From positions 14,026,683 to 14,090,682 of the forward strand of contig JASXTE010000002.1 of NCBI GenBank assembly GCA_030280995.1: a DNA stretch of 64,000 nucleotides, read 5' to 3'. The position numbers and the translations under genes are program-made. Below, in pieces: positions 1-12,639 of the stretch. The notes beneath the pieces were generated by a model that was not told the DNA's origin, made no database searches, and saw nothing but the letters and a program-made list of their open reading frames with translations. Position 1 is the first letter of the stretch; the number at the start of each line of letters is the position of its first letter. The DNA comes from Hemileia vastatrix (Eukaryota > Basidiomycota > Pucciniomycetes > Pucciniales > Zaghouaniaceae).

Positions 1-3000
1 CCAATATAGGGGCTGTCATTAAGCAACTTTTTAATGTATCAAAAGCTTTTTGACAGTCATTATTTCAGAGAAAAGCAACATCTTTTCTGGTCAGTTTTGT
101 AAGAGGCAAGGCTATGACCTGATAATTTTTAATATATTGTCTATAATAGCCACACATACCCAAAAAACTTTGGATTTCTCTTACAGAAGTTGGTGCTTTC
201 ACATTTTGAATGGCAGCAACTTTATTATGGTCTACACAAATTTGTAAGCCTGACACAACATGGCCAAGAACTTTCAAAGATTGAAAACCAAATTTACACT
301 TTTTTAAAGATAAGGTCATATTGATATCATCCATTTTTTGGAAAACTCTATTCAAGTGAATCATATGCTCATCAAAAGTTTTAGAAAAAACAATAATATC
401 ATCAATCTAAACCATGAGCCAACCTTCAATAATTTCCTGATGGAAAGTGTTATCCATAACCTTTTGGAAAACTGAAGGAGCATTTTTAGGGCCAAATGGC
501 ATCCTAACATACTTATATATTCCCATATGAGTAGCAATAAGCAAAAAATTTTGAGAATTTTTTTCAACTGGAACTTGATGATAACCTTTATTACCATCCA
601 GACAACTAATAAATTTTGCACCTTGCAAGGTAGCATGTATTGAATTAATTCTGGGTAAAGGATAAATATCATCAACAGTATAAGTATTTAAAGCTCTGTA
701 ATCTCCACATAATCTAGCTTTATCTTTTTCATAAGAAATCAAGACTGGGGAGATGACACAATATTTGGGGGTGACATCCACTTTTTCAATGATATTCATT
801 TTCAATAATGTTTCAATATTATCTTCAATATCTTTTCTTTTTGATGGAGAAGCAGGATATGGTTTTTTTTTAAGGGAAGGAGGAATATCACTCAAATTAC
901 AGGATAAGGTAATTTTCATTTCTTCCTGAACAATTCCCAAGACATGAGAACCATGAGCAAAAGCCATAGGGAAAGAGGTAATAGAGGCAACAATAGAATC
1001 CTTTTGTTCACTAGTCAACTGATCACCAAAAGAAGCGGTATTTATTTCATGTAATAAATCATCCATTTCAGTTGTTGTTCTACCTTTACACTGGATCAGT
1101 GAGTTACAATATTTCAACAAATGCCCAGAAGGTCTAGGAGAGGAAATTTTGAATTTCCTTTTCCCATTCATTCCTAAGGTAAAGCAATTATTTGCTGGGT
1201 CCAGTTTCACACCAAACATGGTTAAAATATCATTTCCCATAATAAACCAATTGCTTAAATTATCATTTTTCATGACAACAAACTCACAAACAGCTCTGAC
1301 AAAACCACCATTATATTTGAAGAATACAGAGGTTTTGTATTTGCCAATAGGAAATAAGGTAGAACCATACCCTCTCCACTTTTCAGAAGTTATAGGTAAC
1401 AATTTACTCAAATATTCCTTATCCACTGAAGCCAAAGCTTTTTCAGATACTACACTTCCTCCAGCACCAGAATCAAGAACTACCTCAACATTTTTACCAT
1501 TAATGATAACAGGTGCCTTTAAAGGGGATATAGGAATAGAATTGTTAGTAATATCTTTAATTATCTCAGCATTTTCTACTGAAGATAAATTCAATACACA
1601 ATCTTCAGATATATTATTTAAATAATGGACATCATGTTCCAACATTAAAACATCTTTAACAGATTCATTGTCATAGGAGATATTACTTCCACAGTCACTG
1701 GAAGAATTATTGACATCAAGTTCAACTTCATCAGTGTCTTCATTTTGTTCAACAAGATGAATTTTCTTGTCACAAACATGACCCTTCTGCCACGGTTTGT
1801 TACATTTATAACAAGTATTTGTTGCATATTTTTTAGGTGCAACTGGGGCAGAGGGTTTACCAGATTTTTCTGGGAGCTTTATAGAAGGTTTATTCTGTTC
1901 ATTATAAGATTTACCAAGGTAATTTTTTGGTTCATATCTATGGTTGAGCAGTACTTCATTACAGATATTAATGAAAGAAGAATTTTCCCTTACATGCTCA
2001 GTTCTAGCCACAATCAAATCCCTAAGAGAATTTGGTAATTTATACAAGATTTTATCTCTCCAAATATCATAATCCATCTTTGAATCAATTGCTCTAAGGA
2101 TTTTAGTTATTTTCATCAGAAAAACAATAGGCTTTTCAACAGAGGAGGATACATATCTAGTATTCTCATACAGTCTCTGCTGAGCTGACCTGAATTTTGA
2201 ACCACCAAACTGATTCTCAATCAAGGATTTCCAATCATTCCATGTATAATGATTGTTATCTAAAAGAACAGATTCATACCACATCAAGGCTACATTGGAA
2301 AATAAAGAAATTAGCTTAGAAACAATTTACTCATCAGGTAGTTTATAAGATCTCTTTAAATTATCAATTCTTTGGATAAAGTGTTGCCAATCAGAGGAAG
2401 AATCACCATCAAAGGTAGGATATTGGTCTAACTTAGGCCAATTTTTCTGACTACTGGGATGGTCCACTTTTTGGTTTGAATTATTCATTATTAATAATTC
2501 CTGAATTTTAGCCAGGTGTTCAGAAATTTCATTATTTACAGAAACAGCTGGTGCATGACCATCACAAGATTTTTTTCTAGTAGCAAAAGATTTTACAGAC
2601 TCATTGTCAGTTTGTTTAATGGTTGAAATATGAGGAAGAAAGGATGAAATTTGCTCAGGTTTTTTCCCTTTATTTTTATGCAGCTTATTTACAGAAATCT
2701 CATTTAATTCATTATTGATGGTCAAGGTTGAGAACTTTTCCTGCAGGTCAGACATGTAGTTTCTTATTCTTGGAATTTCAGACATCTGGTCATTTACTTT
2801 TGCAAGAGATAGAACATTTCTGTCCTCAGGAACTGAGTGTTTGGTACTTAGTGCATGGAAATCATTTTTTAGCTTCTTAAACTCATTTTGCAGAGATTTT
2901 ATTTCATTCTTGAATGAATAATTTTCCTCAATAAGGGGTTTCAATTCACTCAAGGTCTTATGTAGACTGATATTTCTATCTGAGATAGCTCTATGGTCAC

Positions 3001-4135
3001 TTCTTATTTGTTTTTGTTGACTAAGAACAATATTCAAGGTTTCTTTGAGTTTTAAATAAGCTGTATCTTGTACAGAAGAACTCACTTTACATTGCAAGTG
3101 TAAATTATTTAATCTATCATTTTCATGGATTAACACATCTCTCACATGTTTGTCTTTCAAAATATTAAAATCAAGGGTATCTTTCAATATTTCCTCAGAA
3201 GTTTTTTCAATTAAGGTATAGATTTCAGGGGGAACAGAATCATTTTTAATTGCAAGAGAAGGATTAATTAAAGATGTAGAAGTTAAATTTAAAGCTTCAT
3301 CAAATGACAATTTGCTAATTACATCAATAGGACTACTAGTTACAGGAAGATGTCTTTTAACAGGTTTAACTGTTCTTTCACCATGTTCAATAATATTACC
3401 TGCAGAAGAAGATTTATTAGAAAACATACCCAAGTGACTATCAACCAAATCACTTACCATGGCAGAGGAGGAAACTTCCCCTGGGGCTGGGTTTGGGATT
3501 GTGCTTGGGCCTTCTTTCTCCTGCCTTGTTGGTAGGGATGAGGAGGTGGATGGAAATTGGGTGTTCTGGATGGGCCAGGCTGATGATGAGGAGGGTGTTG
3601 CACATTCTGTTTGTAGTGACTCATTAGATAATCCCATTTTCATTGCTCTACTTCCATAGTATTTGGATTTTGGATGGTTGAGCTGGGTGGCTGTGAAGGT
3701 TGAGCCTGAAACTGAGGCTGATTGGGAGGCAACTGAGGAGGGGCCTGGGCCTGAATCTGGTTCCTGAGTTCTTCAACCTGATCCCACAAGGTGTCTACCT
3801 TTGCTTTGTACGTCATATTTTCTGTCTTCAACTCTTTTATATGACTGGATAGGTTGCTGATTTGTTGTGGCAGAGGAAGCTTTTTTATTTTGAAGCCTTT
3901 TGGAAGACCTTCTTGAGGCACTAGAGGCTTTACTTCCTTCTGTGGTACTGGGGGAAGGGGGTTTGGTTTGTTTGCATTTCCTGTCATTTCCACATCCTGC
4001 AGTATGTGAATTCTTTGTGTTAGCATAAGATTTTTTATGTCCAACTTTAGAAGAACTTACAGTGTCAGCATCATAGTCAATTTCAATTTCATCCACTTGC
4101 ATGTTATCCATTTTTTTGGCCAAATTGTTGGACAT
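1..4135 (-). pseudogene. Gag-Pol polyprotein of family A copy 1, broken by stops
   Basis: One reading frame runs from the ATG at 4135 to the window edge. It covers the Gag N-terminus, a coiled-coil region (about 3250-2650), the Gag core (about 2460-1920), a CX2C zinc knuckle (about 1820-1780), an aspartic protease with DSGAG (about 1475), and reverse transcriptase up to just past the YIDD box. Compared codon by codon with the 30024-36191 copy, this frame has four single-codon stops: Pro to TGA at 3773-3775, Glu to TAA at 2327-2329, the Tyr of the catalytic YIDD box to TAG at 407-409, and Trp to TGA at 65-67. The second, spliced Gag frame also has a Trp-to-TGA change at about 3640. No frameshift is needed to align the two copies here. 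It cannot make active polymerase without readthrough. RNase H, integrase and chromodomain lie outside the window. Confidence 0.9.
3997..4060 (-). other. Predicted 64-nt intron in gag (copy 1)
   Basis: Donor GTAAGT at 4060, branch-like GCTAAC, acceptor CTGCAG ending at 3997. It has the same position and length as the intron at 36053-36116 in the young copy. Removing it moves translation from the start-codon frame into the second frame, which encodes the conserved Gag N-terminal domain. Confidence 0.7.
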
Positions 4136-4813
4136 ACTAGTGGGAAGATTTTAATTTACTTCTTATTTTTTTAAAAAAATAATAAAAGTTAGTTAATAAT
4201 TGCTCCAAATAATAAAAAAAATTTAATTAATTAAATTATAGAAAAAAAAATTTTCAATATAAAGTAATAATTATAAAAAATTAATTTAAAAAAAAAATGG
4301 ATTGCAAGGTTAAATTGGGAATAACAATCAAGTTAATTCAACCAATTAATTACCAATATTAAATATGGAAATATATTTGGGACTAAGCACAATGTACTTT
4401 TAAGTCAACCAAAATTAACAATAATTAATAATAATAATAAAATTAAATTAATAATTCAATTTGTATTAATAAAAAAATGTTAATTCTTCTAGGACTAAGA
4501 GGACTTAACACTCTATAATGGTCAACTAGGAAAAAAAATTTTTTTAATAATTGAACACTTACACTCAGTGAATCAGCAATTAAGCCACAATCACTGTTAT
4601 TGCAGTAAAAATATAGTAATATGAGTGAGAGGTGCAAAGGTGAACTTACTATAGTGATCGAAAAATCACTTCAAAATGATATAAGAATTAATATATTATA
4701 AACCTAACAAATCAAACCCAAGTTCAAAACACAGTCGCGGCAAAAGTTTTGATTTTGCTAGGTGGTCCGTGCGTTTTGTCGTTCGTTGCCAGGCTCGATT
4801 GTCGTCGTCGTTT
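4136..4813 (-). other. AT-rich 5' leader of family A copy 1
   Basis: Untranslated stretch between the primer-binding site and the gag ATG. It is homologous to 36192-36872 of the young copy. No open reading frame is worth calling. The most conserved part is the GC-richer block at 4725-4825 next to the primer-binding site. Confidence 0.75.
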
Positions 4814-4826
4814 GGAAAGGTCCCCA
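4814..4826 (-). other. Candidate primer-binding site
   Basis: Read on the minus strand this is TGGGGACCTTTCC, two bases inside the LTR. The same place in the young A copy (36873-36885) and in element B (21486-21498) has TGAGGACCTTTCC and TGGGGGTCTTTCC. Starting with TGG (complement of CCA) fits a tRNA primer; I do not assign the tRNA. Confidence 0.6.
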
Positions 4827-4828
4827 AT

Positions 4829-5965
4829 TGTCGGTCAGTTGTCTAGAAGAGGGAAAGAAAAGGGACAAAAAAGAAGAGAAACAAATAGGAAAAGATACTG
4901 AAGGTAAATAGAAAGATAAAAGTAGTAATAGAAATAATTTATTTGAGATGAAGCAACAACGAGTGAGTTGGGAGTTGAACAATTTGAGGTTTTTATTTAA
5001 TATTAATATTATTTAAGTAAGAGTTCTGCGCGGCAAACACTATAATTCCTATCAGACTTAAGGCAACCTTTAATTTGTTATTGAGAATTTTTAATTAGAT
5101 TGTAGTACTAATATAAATAATAAAAATCGTGATAAAATTATCTTTTAAATTGTTGAGTGTATAGTAAGTGATGATGCTACAGGGGATTATCCAAGGCCCT
5201 TTTATAAGCAATGGGTCCTCTGAAGCGCCACTATGTTTGTAAATACAATAGTTAGAATAGAATAAAACAAATATATCAAAGAGTAAATGAAACATAACAA
5301 TGTAGAGAGAAACATGAAACAAATAATTAAAACCCCAATTAAGAATCCAATTTTCCCGCCATTAATTCCCAAATCAGTAAGTAAAAATAGTGAATAACTA
5401 AACAAGATTGGAACATAGGAACTATGAGAAAAATAATTCCAAACAGATGGTACAGTCTGATTTAAAGATATTTTAAGTGAAACAAAAAATATTTTGACAC
5501 AACAAAACATGTAATTAATCTCAATTTAGTATAAATTAATTAATTGGGTTTTCCTGACACAATTAAGGGTCAAAAGAAGCGTCATTAATTATTGTTTAGT
5601 ATTATATGAAAGGTGTTATTTAATATATAAATTAAAATAATTAATTTAAATATATTATAAGTCAATTTTACACTTATAATTATAATATATGTTTTTCAAT
5701 TAATTAAATATAAATTTATAATTATTAAATACATAAAAATGCGCCATTATTTGTAGAATATATTATATTATGTTCAATTTAACTGTATATAAAAATTTAT
5801 ATAACCAATAAATTAATATAACACTTGTATATAATAAAATACTTATATAATTTTTTTATGCAATAAAATATTAATTTATATTCATTAAATACAATTCTTA
5901 CCCACTCTTTCAGGTTTTATAAGTTACATATCATTTACTGGACTCCTGGAATAGCCTGGCTGACA
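4829..5965 (-). repeat. LTR (5' LTR of family A copy 1)
   Basis: 1137 bp, on the plus strand TGTCGGTCAG...GGCTGACA, so on the minus strand TGTCAGCC...CA. It aligns along its length with the 1142-bp LTRs at 28848 and 36888 but with many substitutions and small indels, so this insertion is older. Confidence 0.9.
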
Positions 5966-6504
5966 GCGATGGTCTGTAGATACTAAAAATCAGGAACTTC
6001 CATGGATTGGAAAGTGGGGAAAAAAGATCAGCCTCCTAGTATAAGCTTGTGAATACATTGCTTTATTTTTTTAAATAAATATGATCTGATTATCTTTTTC
6101 ATGTTTGCTTGCGTGAATCTAAAATTTTTTCCATCTTAATATATTTTATAAAAAGATCTATTGATGGCTATGAATTACTAATTTCCATTTCCATGAAAGA
6201 GTGAAATATATTTTACAAATTAATAATATTGAGTAAAAGTTCATATTGAATCAATTGCAATTTTTTTTACCTAATGGCTATCTTATTATGGATGTTTTAA
6301 AATTCTTACTATAAATTTTTTTCTTCTTGTCAGATATAATGAATAATGCATATTATAATTATTTTTTTCTAAGAAGGTTCTATGATATTTCAAAACTTGC
6401 CTTATTTCCTAATAACAATCACATTCAACATCTACCTTCAAGAGTATCAAATCTTTTTTTTTACTAAGCCAAGTTATCCTCAAAAATGGACATCAGTACA
6501 GATG
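5966..6504. other. AT-rich sequence upstream of the 6.5-8.4 kb gene
   Basis: No coherent coding frame. It may hold the promoter or first exon of the next gene. The open stretch from 6382 ends at a possible donor (GTAATT at 6505), so a first exon here is possible but weakly supported. Confidence 0.4.
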
Positions 6505-6548
6505 GTAATTATTTTTCATGTTTGTGATCTCAACTCTTGTACTCACAG

Positions 6549-8414
6549 GAAAAAAAGTTCCAATGGTTGATTCTCCAAGAGATAGTAGAGACGATTCCCC
6601 CCAGCCCAACTCATCACATGTATCACCAAATAGACAAGAAGAGGAGAGTATGGCACCCCCACCTGCTTCACCCTTGCGTGAGAAATCACAAGGACCCAAT
6701 CCTGAACCTGGAGAGAGTGAAAGAAGTAAACCTTCTGCAGTTAAATAGCTCTACCTTAAAAAAACATGATATTACATGTTTTATACTCACAATTTCATCA
6801 ATATTTATTTTTTTCAAATCCATTTTGTGGTGGTTGTAGCAGGTAAGTAAATCGAAAATCCAAAATTTTCATTTGCTTATTTCAAATAATTTTTATTTAA
6901 CCAGAAAAAGAAAAAAGGAACATCGAGGATTTTCTTCAAGGTTCATCTGGTGATGATGATGGTAAGTACAAAATCATATATTTATTGTTTCATTTTATCT
7001 TTATTAATTGAATTTACAGTGGAATCAGCTTTGGATCCGGAGTCTTATATTCAATGGCATCAGCACAAAGAATCACAGGCAAAGAAGAGAAAGTCTGAAA
7101 ATTCCTCCATAAGACAAGTCACTTCTTTAGCCAAAAAGAATCAAATTCCATCTGCATCCTCTCCCTTAGGACGATCTGTCATCATGTTTGCAAGATTTCT
7201 TTTAGTCTTTGACCCCTCAAAGCAAAAATATCTGCCGTACCCTGAACCAGGGCTAGTCAACGAATGGAGAAGCCTGCACCAGAAAAGGGAAAAATAGATT
7301 CAAGAGATTCAAAATAAGCCCCGTTCTAGCCTGGATTTTTCTCAAAAAAAATTATTATCAATCCGAACTTGATCAGCTTGTTTCTACCTTAAAAAATCCT
7401 ACCTTTACACCCACTTCTGACTACCCCCTTCCACCAGGCCAGAGCATTAAATTTGTTTGTAAAAGTCAAGCTGAAGCTAAATTGGCTCAAACTAGGATCT
7501 CTTGTTTCTTGTATGACTGGGGAAAAGGTGATGATGATGATTGGAACTCAACCATCCTCACTCAAATTGTCTCTGGATGGATGGCTTGTTATCAGGGCAA
7601 AGGTTTCCAAAATTTTCTGATTTCTCAAGACATTTTCAGTAATGAAGCAGTTTTAAGCATTCTTCAGCGATGGATATCTGGACAGGCCAAAATTTTCAGG
7701 GATAAAGCCAAAAAAAAACAATATGATTCTGATCTTGCCCAAGTGCAGAAGATAAAAAGTGTGAAAAACCAGACTGCTAAAATGAGAAGAGAGGTAAGTA
7801 AACTACTTTATCACAGTAGTATATAAATAAATTGATTCTTGACTTATATAGTTGCGTGAACGTCAAATTGAGATTTCTGCTTCATTCTTGGTTCCTGATA
7901 CGGCTGGGCTTTTCAAAGATGCTGAGCTTCATTCAGACACAGAGGTAAGTGCTAGTGGAACTCACACTAAGAGAATAATTCCTTGGAAAAGTCCAGCACT
8001 TGTCCAATGTTTAGATTCACTCAATAAAGGCTGGGTAAAGAAATCAATGATGGAAGCAAAATCATCAACAGCCAAAGCTTCTGTGAGGGCCAAGGTCTCT
8101 CATCCTCTAAAACAAGTTTTACCACCAACAACTGAGGGAAATCAACCTGAAGCAGGGCCTAGCAATTGTCCCATTAAATATGAAATTGATGATAGACCTC
8201 TTCCCAATGGTATTTCTAAAGCTTATGTTGATGATGAATATTATAGCAAACTCAGTGTAATAGAAAAATTGTGTGTAGATAATAAAAGTGATATTGATTT
8301 GAAGGAGTTAGCTGAAGTTATTGAGTATTACTGTTCTGGTATTGAGATTATGTTAACTCCTAAGCAAATAGAATATCTGAAAAGATTATTTTTTATTTTA
8401 GTGATATTTGAATA
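6549..8414 (+). pseudogene. Unrecognised multi-exon gene, probably decayed
   Basis: I do not recognise the family. Coding-like segments are joined by good introns. 6505-6548 (ends CTCACAG) precedes a Ser/Pro-rich exon (PMVDSPRDSRDDSPQ...). 6843-6904 and 6962-7019 flank a short acidic exon ending GSSGDDD, which joins in frame to VESALDPESYIQWHQHK. 7794-7851 (GTAAGT...TATATAG) joins MRRE to LRERQIEISASF in phase. The middle part reads LVFDPSKQKYLPYPEPG, then after about 7260-7297 the frame changes by one base (first frame stops at 7295-7297) and continues as WIFLKKNYYQSELDQ, then ISCFLYDWGKGDDDDW and a basic stretch. The last exon is rich in Ser/Lys and ends YLKRLFFILVIFE before TAA at 8413. 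The exon ending around 6748 has a TAG I could not splice away. One frameshift plus one stop suggest a pseudogene, unless I have missed introns. Confidence 0.5.
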
Positions 8415-10765
8415 ACTTTTACTGCATTGGAAACATGCTATTTAAAATTTTGTTTTTTATTTTTTGAAAAAGATGGATATATAGTATATACAAGGGCTAG
8501 AGACATTAGTTTGAAGAAATACAAACATGGATATCACCAATATACAATTTCTTTTACTATCTCAATCATCCCTCATTAGGCTCCAATCATTTTCCATTCT
8601 CTATTTACAATCATTTTCTCCCCATCTCTTAATTTTTTTTATATCTATATTCCACTATATAATTTATGGTGGGTTAAAATTGCTCTCCATTATTTTGTTA
8701 AATTTTTTTGAATTTTTAAATTAAATTTTTTCAGTCTTCTACAATTTTCTTTCACTGCCTCTATTGTTTTTCACAGCCTCAACTATCTTTCCCAGCCCTA
8801 AAAATTCAATTTTTTTTTTCACAACCATCATTATAACTCTTTCAGTGTCACTATTAATTCACTATTTTTTTCCAAATTGTTAAAATTTTTATCTTTGTAA
8901 TTTGAGCAAGCAGTTGAATTGTTTTTTTCCCCATGATATTTTTAAACCCACTACATCAACAATAGTACATCTACATAAATCTTTTTACAATAATATTCCA
9001 CCTAAAATGGAAATTTCCTATTTAAAAAAGTAGAATTGATCATAAGAGCATTACATAGTTGTAAACCATAATAGATTTTTTTTTCTTTTTATACTTTTCT
9101 GAAAAATTCAAAATCTACCTGGTGTAGGTTTCATAAGATTTTACTGATGTGATCTTTAATTTTGTTAATTCTTCAAAATAAATAATACATTTAAATTTTT
9201 CAATAAAAAAAACCTGATTATGTGAGCCAAAATCAATTTTTTGTAGTTGTAAAATCTAATGATAAGATAATATAGCTCAAAATTTTGTACAAAATTTTAC
9301 TGGAGCTTTATTCAGAGTATTTAGCTATGCTTGAATTTTCAAGAGCTATTTTATTAATATTTGATTTATCAGAAAAACAAATATATGTAAAATTAAGTTA
9401 TTTCCTAATCTAAATCTGAAATATATTTTAACTTCAAAAAAAAATTAACCAGTTGCAAACATAGCCTGATGGGTAAACATAAATGATTTATAAAAAATAA
9501 AAAAAATAAAAAATAACTACGTAATTCCAAAAATAGTTGAAGCTTAGAAGAATTATTGCTGAGAGAAAGGTGAAAAAAAGATGATTATTTTTTCCAGGTC
9601 TGAGTGAGGTAATAAAGAGGAGAATTATCCAAGAACTAAAGAGAGTGATATGAAAAAAAGGTTTATATCAAATAAAAATTCTATAATAGGAGCATCTATG
9701 AAGAAGAGGAACAATTGTTCTTATTTCAAAGCCATTAGTCTTTATATGAAATAGTGCATCAATTTCCATATCAAAATCATTTCTGCTTTTGATATTTTAT
9801 ATTTTAGAAATTTTTTTCTGAGCTTCTGATGTTTCTTTAATCTGTTTGTGGAAGAAATGCTTTTTTTAAAAAAATTGTTGTATTTCATATATTATAAGTG
9901 AAAAAAGGAAAAATAAATCATAAAAAATAATATTCCTAACATGAATTTCAAGTTTCATATTAATAATGATAAAGACTAATCTATATCTATATTAAAAGTG
10001 CAAACACTTTTCAGTTTTATTATTAATCTTACAAAGTAAAACAAAACAAAACAAAAACTTCTGAAGTTGGAGAAATAATGATATCAAAAAATTGATACTA
10101 TCATTTGACTGAGGAAACATAAAAAATTTCTAACCTTTTGACATTAGCTGAAGGCAAATTGTCTTGATTAGAATAAGAAAATTAATCTTGATCAAAATTA
10201 GAAAATAGCTCTTGGATTATGCTTGCTAGTTTGCAATTTGAAAACACTTCAAATATTACTTAACACCAAATAAACTTTAGAAAAGATGTGGACATGGTCA
10301 TTTTTATGGCTCAGATATAGTAAATTCAGTGCACAAGAATCTCTACCTTAATATATTTAATCCATTTGTTTAATGAAAAAATAATAATAGTGAAAAATAC
10401 ATTATGACAGGTTATAATATTTGACTTTTTTTTCTAATAAATGATAGCATGGCACTTTTTCCTGTTATTGGTCTTTTGATAGAAATAATTTGTTTTTTTC
10501 AAGAAGAAAGTGCAGAATATTATTTGAACTTGTCTGAAATTTGATGATATCTATTTTTTAGAGTTTCAAAGATTTTTCCATTCCAAAGTCTGCATCCAAG
10601 AAAAAAATTTTGGTTGTAGAGATTTCCCATAAGTTATCAGATATTGATAACAAATTATACACCTATATCTAGAAATCAAATTTAGCATCAAGAGATTACT
10701 CAACAGATTACTCCAGGAAACCTGAAAAACGACTTTCCTACAAGTCCTCATATTCTCCCCCCTGT
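8415..10765. other. AT-rich intergenic region, no gene seen
   Basis: Long A/T runs, stop codons in all frames and only short chance open stretches. No LTR, terminal repeat or structured repeat was recognised. It ends at the broken edge of the gag fragment that starts at about 10766. Confidence 0.7.
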
Positions 10766-11752
10766 GTTATTGGGTTTGGGTTGAATCGAGGAGGATTGAG
10801 TTGTCTGTGGGTGTGAAGAAGGTCCCGATTTAAAATTTAGGCCTTGAGATTTGTTGGCGTATTTACGATGTTGAAGTCATCCTTGGTAAACGCCGTTGAG
10901 TTTGAGGGTTTGATCGATTAAATCCGTTAAAGTAGTCATCTTCTGACCGTGAAGATTTAACTGATCCAGAATCCTCGAGGGAAGTCCTTTTCCGAAATGA
11001 TACTTAAGGGCAGCATCATTCCAACCTACTCTAGTTTGAAGCGCTCTGAAGTTCGAGATATATTCAGAGGCTTTACCATTATCACTCATGCGAAGAAAAT
11101 CAAGTTCAATTTCTGCGTTGTCAGTTTCATTAGGTTCACCAAACAACGTGAAGAGTTGGTCTACAAACTTTTCCCAGTTATTAATAAGTAAGTGGGTTTC
11201 GGTCGAAGAGAGTATGAGAAGATAAGGTTTGAACCATCTTGCTGCTTTTCCGGATAGGAATGAAGAAGCATAAACAACCTTCAATCGGTCGTTATTGAAG
11301 GTTCGAGGGTCATTATGGAACAGGAGCTTGCAGGTTTGCAAGAAGGGTTGCAATCTGTCTGGATGTTCTCCATTGAATTTATCAGGAGATTTCATAGAAG
11401 GAGTTTTGAATTTAGATCCCTCTGAAGACGTTGAATTTGAAAGGGTCTTCATGAAAAGTCTCATAAAATCTTCCAGAGAATTGGATGGTCCAGGTTCTGA
11501 AGGTTGACCAGAAGGGTGATTAGCAGGGGAAGATTGTGCCTTGTGCATTGTATCCTCTCCTTCTTCATCATCACTAGAATCATCAAAATCTTGTGGGATG
11601 TCTTCTACAGATTGGACTGAATTTTGCCGTTCCCTAAGGTCGAGTGGCTCCAAAGAGTGAGTGCGGGAAACAGGCCGAGTGGCTGTTGGCCTGCCTCTGG
11701 CGCGAGCTCTAGTAGTAGCGCCCGTAGGAGGAGTGCGTTGAACAGGTGCCAT
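10766..11752 (-). pseudogene. Gag fragment of a different Ty3/gypsy element
   Basis: ATG at 11752; 291 codons to a stop at 10877. The N-terminus is Arg/Pro/Thr-rich (RARARGRPTATRP), followed by an acidic stretch (DDSSDDEEGED). A Retrotrans_gag-like core follows: KFNGEHPDRLQPFLQTCK, KVVYASSFLSGKAARWFKPY, FVDQLFTLFGEPNE, FLRMSDNGKASEYISNFRAL, YHFGKGLP. This is the particle-forming capsid domain typical of fungal gypsy Gag. After the stop the same strand continues with Gln/Pro/Ser-rich residues to about 10766, where homology ends abruptly. No protease, reverse transcriptase or integrase follows, so the element was truncated. It is not the same family as A/B: no coiled-coil domain and a different core sequence. 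Confidence 0.85.
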
Positions 11753-11971
11753 TTTAAGAATTTAGAGAAAACACCTGAAAAGGGAAGTAGTAGTGCAAAG
11801 AATGAGAACTACGGAGAATTAAATTATACTGTCACCAGACAACCTACGCACAAGGTCGAGGATGTTCCTGTAAGTGAGATGAGGAGTTTAGAGACTTCTT
11901 CCAAGCACAGAGGAATGATTCGAGGAAGTGATTAGAAGATGACTCAAAGGAAGAACTACTGCTTCCATTTA

Positions 11972-12632
11972 TGTTTGAGAAGGATTCTAATATAATTGAA
12001 AGGTAATATTAAAATTCTTAAGATCTCACAAAGGGTTGGAAACTCAACAATCAAAGATTTAGGATTTAGAAATGATTATTGAGAAAATAAAGAAAGATAC
12101 AATAATAATGATTTAAATTAAAAGCTTTTACCACTATTAACTATAAATACGTTTTATAATTTAATTCTAAAGAATATCAAACCAAAAACCCAATCCCTTT
12201 TATATCCTTTACTTCTCCTTGCATTGACCTCATACCCATCCACTATTCCGCACACCACAGACTATTAAAAATACATCCATTACACCTGGACCCTCCTCAC
12301 TAACATCCGTTAACCCCTTAATCCTCCACTAACCATTTCGTCCATGCTCACTACCCCTTAATAACCCACAGACATTTCATAAACCTTTTAATGTACTATT
12401 ATATTAACTATTGCGCTGTGCGTTGCTTATTGAGAAAAAGACTAAGACACACTATTGAGAGATTGACTAATTTAGATTTAGAGTTTAGGCTAGTGCGGTT
12501 GAATAGCGAGTACACAAAGGAAAGTTGCAGTTGCTATGGAGGATTTCTTTCTGCGCTTGGAGTATGGATTTGAGCCTCTTGTTATTGACTTAATGAGCTG
12601 CTTTTGCCTTGAGTGTCACATGGCACGTGACA
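11972..12632 (-). repeat. LTR of the gag-fragment element
   Basis: On the minus strand it starts TGTCACGTGCCATGTGACAC, a palindromic start common in gypsy LTRs, and ends CTTCTCAAACA; 661 bp with TG...CA ends. Just inside, minus-strand TGGAAGCAGTAGTTC (about 11954-11968) is a possible primer-binding site. The second LTR is missing, so the ends rest on TG/CA rules and position only. Confidence 0.55.
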
Positions 12633-12639
12633 GCTGGTT

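Larger units (their letters stand above)
1..5965 (-). mobile_element. Ty3/gypsy element, family A, copy 1 (old, degenerate, cut by window edge)
   Basis: Minus-strand LTR retrotransposon running off the left edge. It contains 5' LTR (4829-5965), primer-binding site (4814-4826), AT-rich leader (4136-4813) and gag-pol (4135 down to 1). It is close in sequence over its whole length to the younger copy at 28848-38029 but carries several point stops, so it is an older, dead relative. The base run after the LTR, GCGAT (5966-5970), would be one half of its target duplication; the other half lies outside the window. Confidence 0.9.

Noticed and set aside
1..4135. RIP-type mutation as cause of the stops
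   Set aside because: The stop-creating changes include G-to-T, T-to-G and two-base changes, not mainly C-to-T.
7944..7949. Additional donor GTAAGT within the last exon of the 6.5-8.4 kb gene
   Set aside because: The frame is open through it and no acceptor nearby improves the reading; left unspliced.
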